From an uncultured Bacteroidales bacterium (GTDB lineage: Bacteria > Bacteroidota > Bacteroidia > Bacteroidales > UBA932): DNA of 64,000 bases. How positions within the stretch are numbered: position 1 is the first letter of the stretch; the number at the start of each line of letters is the position of its first letter. The notes under the pieces were generated by a model. The model was not told the origin of the DNA. It worked only from the letters and a program-made list of their open reading frames with translations, and did not search any database. A program made the position numbers and the translations under genes. Of the stretch, positions 62,675 to 64,000 are shown piece by piece. Location: the NCBI GenBank assembly GCA_944326255.1, contig CALVDG010000002.1, forward strand, positions 79,410 to 143,409, read 5' to 3'.

Positions 62675-63700
62675 TTACATCAGAGAGTCCTCCAGGCGGC
62701 GCATCACCTGGACAGGATGCTTCTTCCCGTACAGTATCGAGTAGACGGCATCAGCGATGGACATATCCACCCCGTACTTGCCGTTGATCTCGTGGATGGC
62801 CTTGGAAGCATACAGTCCCTCGGCCACCTGGTTCATCTCCAGCATCGCCGTCTGGACCGAATAGCCCTTGCCCAGCATACTGCCGAAGTTGCGGTTGCGC
62901 GAGAAAGGCGAGTTGCAGGTCACCAGCAGGTCGCCCAGATAAGCCGAGCGGGAGGTATTGCGCCTCTCATCGGGATTGGTCGCGTTGATGAACTCCTTCA
63001 TCTCACGGAAGCAGCTGGCTATGAGCACCGCCATGAAATTGTCCCCGTAGCCGATACCATAACAGATACCGGCGGCTATGGCATACACGTTCTTCAATGC
63101 CGCCGCATACTCCACCCCGTATATATCCGTACCGGCTATCGTATTGACATAGTGGTTCTTGAAAAAGCCGCACAGATACTCGGCCACCTTCTGGTGCTTG
63201 GACGAGAGGGTGATGTACGAGAGCCTCTCCATCCCCACCTCCTCGGCGTGACAGGGTCCGCTGATGACCCCTATCCTGTCGAAAGGCACCTTGTGGTCGT
63301 GATGGAAATACTCCGCGACCGTCTGGTAACGGTCACCGACAAAGCCCTTGACTGCCGATATCAGCATCTTGCCGTCGTAAGAGGCGGTGACTCTGGATAC
63401 CTCCTTGAGAAAATACGCCGAGGGTATGGCGAAGATCAGGATGTCCGACTCCGCCACCACATAGTCTATGTCGTTGGTCAAGGTAAAGCTGTCAGCATCC
63501 AGCTCCACCGAAGTAAGGTATTTGGAATGATGATGGTACTTCTCGATATGCTCTATGGCGTCAGTATCGCGCATATACCAGTTGAGCTTCCTGCCGTTCT
63601 CGCTCAACAGCTTTACCAGGGCCGTCGCCCAGCTGCCGCCTCCTACCACCCCGAATACGGGGTCTTCCTTCATCCTGTCGTAGATATGTCTGTGCTCCAT
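62675..63700 (-). CDS. gpsA: NAD(P)H-dependent glycerol-3-phosphate dehydrogenase
   Basis: A 341-residue cytosolic enzyme reducing dihydroxyacetone phosphate to glycerol-3-phosphate for phospholipid synthesis. Rossmann motif FGVVGGGSWATALVKLL (residues 15-31), then ILIFAIPSAYFLKEV, SAVKGFVGDRY, VISGPCHAEEV, GVEYAAALKNVYAIAAGI with the catalytic Lys, and LGDLLVTCNSPFSRNRNFG with the substrate-binding Arg/Asn. It heads the run gpsA-pgi-addB-addA. Its promoter is carried by a repeat copy (63731-63768). Confidence 0.95.
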   Translation of the reverse strand: MEHRHIYDRMKEDPVFGVVGGGSWATALVKLLSENGRKLNWYMRDTDAIEHIEKYHHHSKYLTSVELDADSFTLTNDIDYVVAESDILIFAIPSAYFLKEVSRVTASYDGKMLISAVKGFVGDRYQTVAEYFHHDHKVPFDRIGVISGPCHAEEVGMERLSYITLSSKHQKVAEYLCGFFKNHYVNTIAGTDIYGVEYAAALKNVYAIAAGICYGIGYGDNFMAVLIASCFREMKEFINATNPDERRNTSRSAYLGDLLVTCNSPFSRNRNFGSMLGKGYSVQTAMLEMNQVAEGLYASKAIHEINGKYGVDMSIADAVYSILYGKKHPVQVMRRLEDSLM

Positions 63701-63730
63701 GCGCGGATTGATTTATATTACTCAGTCCTG

Positions 63731-63768
63731 CAAATATACGCAGAAGCCGAGTGCAATGCAAATGAATT
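63731..63768 (-). promoter_or_regulatory. Promoter of gpsA, embedded in repeat copy 1
   Basis: Minus strand: TTTG (63762-63759), 20-bp spacer, TATATTTG (63738-63731), 30 bp before the gpsA ATG. All 38 bp are shared with the second repeat copy and with the VanZ-gene promoter at 14511-14548. Confidence 0.75.
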
Positions 63769-63866
63769 TATTCATTTTGCTCTACCGAGGCGTGAACAGT
63801 ATATGCGGCGAAGCCGAATATACGCAGAAGCCGAGAGGAGAACAAATTTATTTGCTCTACCGAGGC
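63733..63866. repeat. Two direct copies of a promoter-bearing repeat upstream of gpsA
   Basis: Copy 1 is 63733-63791 and copy 2 is 63817-63866. Both begin AATATACGCAGAAGCCGAG and end GCTCTACCGAGGC, with a variable AT-rich palindromic middle. A degenerate third trace (ATGCGGCGAAGCCGA) lies between them at about 63803-63817. Copy 2 has TATATTCG instead of TATATTTG at the -7 position. The 235-bp gap 63701-63935 holds nothing else recognisable. Confidence 0.8.
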
Positions 63867-63935
63867 ACTGAAGCATATATGGACACCAGAACAAACATTA
63901 CCCCTACCAATATCTTTGCCCTTCTTAGAATCTGT

Positions 63936-64000
63936 TTAAATTTTATTCAAAAATAATTTTATGGCAGCGATTTGCAGCATGGCTTCGTGCGTGTCAGCCC
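63936..64000 (-). CDS. Possible C-terminal end of an upstream minus-strand gene (partial)
   Basis: Reading the minus strand into the window gives ADTHEAMLQIAAIKLFLNKI followed by TAA at 63938-63936. This amphipathic text looks like a real protein end and would fit a gene upstream of gpsA on the same strand. Only 20 codons are visible and I do not recognise the family. A competing reading is a plus-strand gene starting at ATG 63961 (AAICSMASCVSA), with a TATCTTTG element at 63911-63918. I favour the minus-strand reading only weakly. Confidence 0.35.
   Translation of the reverse strand, partial: ADTHEAMLQIAAIKLFLNKI

Noticed and set aside
62438..63871. 477-codon open frame on the + strand opposite pgi/gpsA and running into the repeats
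   Set aside because: It spans two real genes and the promoter repeats of gpsA; no domain is recognisable.
63961..64000. Plus-strand gene starting at ATG 63961
   Set aside because: Only 13 codons are visible (AAICSMASCVSA) with no family signal. The minus-strand C-terminal reading looks more protein-like. Left undecided, with low confidence on the minus-strand entry.
1..64000. CRISPR arrays, insertion sequences, integrases, prophage genes, rRNA operons
   Set aside because: None found by reading both strands. The only repeats seen are the promoter repeats, the small inverted repeats and the long hairpin listed above.

Overview
The window reads as a chromosomal segment of a Bacteroidota (Bacteroidales-type) bacterium. 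Three lines of evidence point there. Promoters follow the TTTG-N19/20-TAnnTTTG pattern and the genes lack clear Shine-Dalgarno sites. Many proteins belong to families typical of the phylum (DUF2807, DUF3575, DUF4954, DUF5723, DUF6175, DUF6913, head-GIN and TamB proteins, HydE/HydF, an AddAB-like nuclease pair). GC content looks close to 50 %. I see no transposase, integrase, phage gene, CRISPR array or rRNA. Hand counts on sample lines show C>G on the + strand on both sides of the one large AT-rich gap, so the window probably lies in one replichore.

Layout. 0-5.2 kb: end of a CoA-transferase subunit, an MscS channel, an acyltransferase, a membrane-anchored M28 peptidase and queA. 5.2-5.74 kb: a 535-bp AT-rich non-coding gap ahead of an XRE regulator. 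5.7-8.6 kb: regulator, pyrD, cinA. 8.5-11.6 kb (minus): an ECF sigma factor, membrane anti-sigma candidate, DUF2807 protein and M19 dipeptidase in one operon. 11.7-18.1 kb: HAD phosphatase, DUF4954 beta-helix protein, VanZ-like protein and a large secreted amidase. 18.1-23 kb: htpG, a DUF3575/OmpA-like envelope pair behind a structured leader, and tRNA-Val(UAC). 23-27 kb (minus): folC-nhaD-pncB. 27-35 kb (plus): purL, phoH, ppdK. 35.1-39.9 kb: five consecutive exported proteins of the LPP20/DUF6175 type. 39.9-42.1 kb (minus): hydF-hydE. 42.2-48.3 kb: DUF6913, DUF368 (polyprenyl-phosphate translocase family) and TamB. 48.3-50.6 kb (minus): rsmI-like, folB, mtaB. 50.6-51.9 kb: a metallo-beta-lactamase fold hydrolase and a MaoC hydratase. 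52-63.7 kb (minus): DUF5723 protein, lipoprotein, HMA protein, AddA, AddB, pgi, gpsA.

Most genes are housekeeping: purine, folate, NAD and pyrimidine synthesis, tRNA modification, central carbon metabolism and recombination repair. The parts least explained by known biology are as follows. (1) The five-gene exported cassette at 35.2-39.9 kb has first and last genes that are paralogues, and it sits behind a duplicated promoter. (2) A 38-bp promoter-bearing repeat is present once before the VanZ gene and twice before gpsA. (3) A TamB gene has a membrane-anchor-coding 5' end with no ATG, GTG or TTG start, only ATA. (4) A near-perfect 28-bp hairpin lies between maoC and the DUF5723 gene. (5) A leader RNA before the DUF3575 gene has a predicted 5' end that pairs with the translation start region. 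(6) Several back-to-back promoters sit so close that they must compete.
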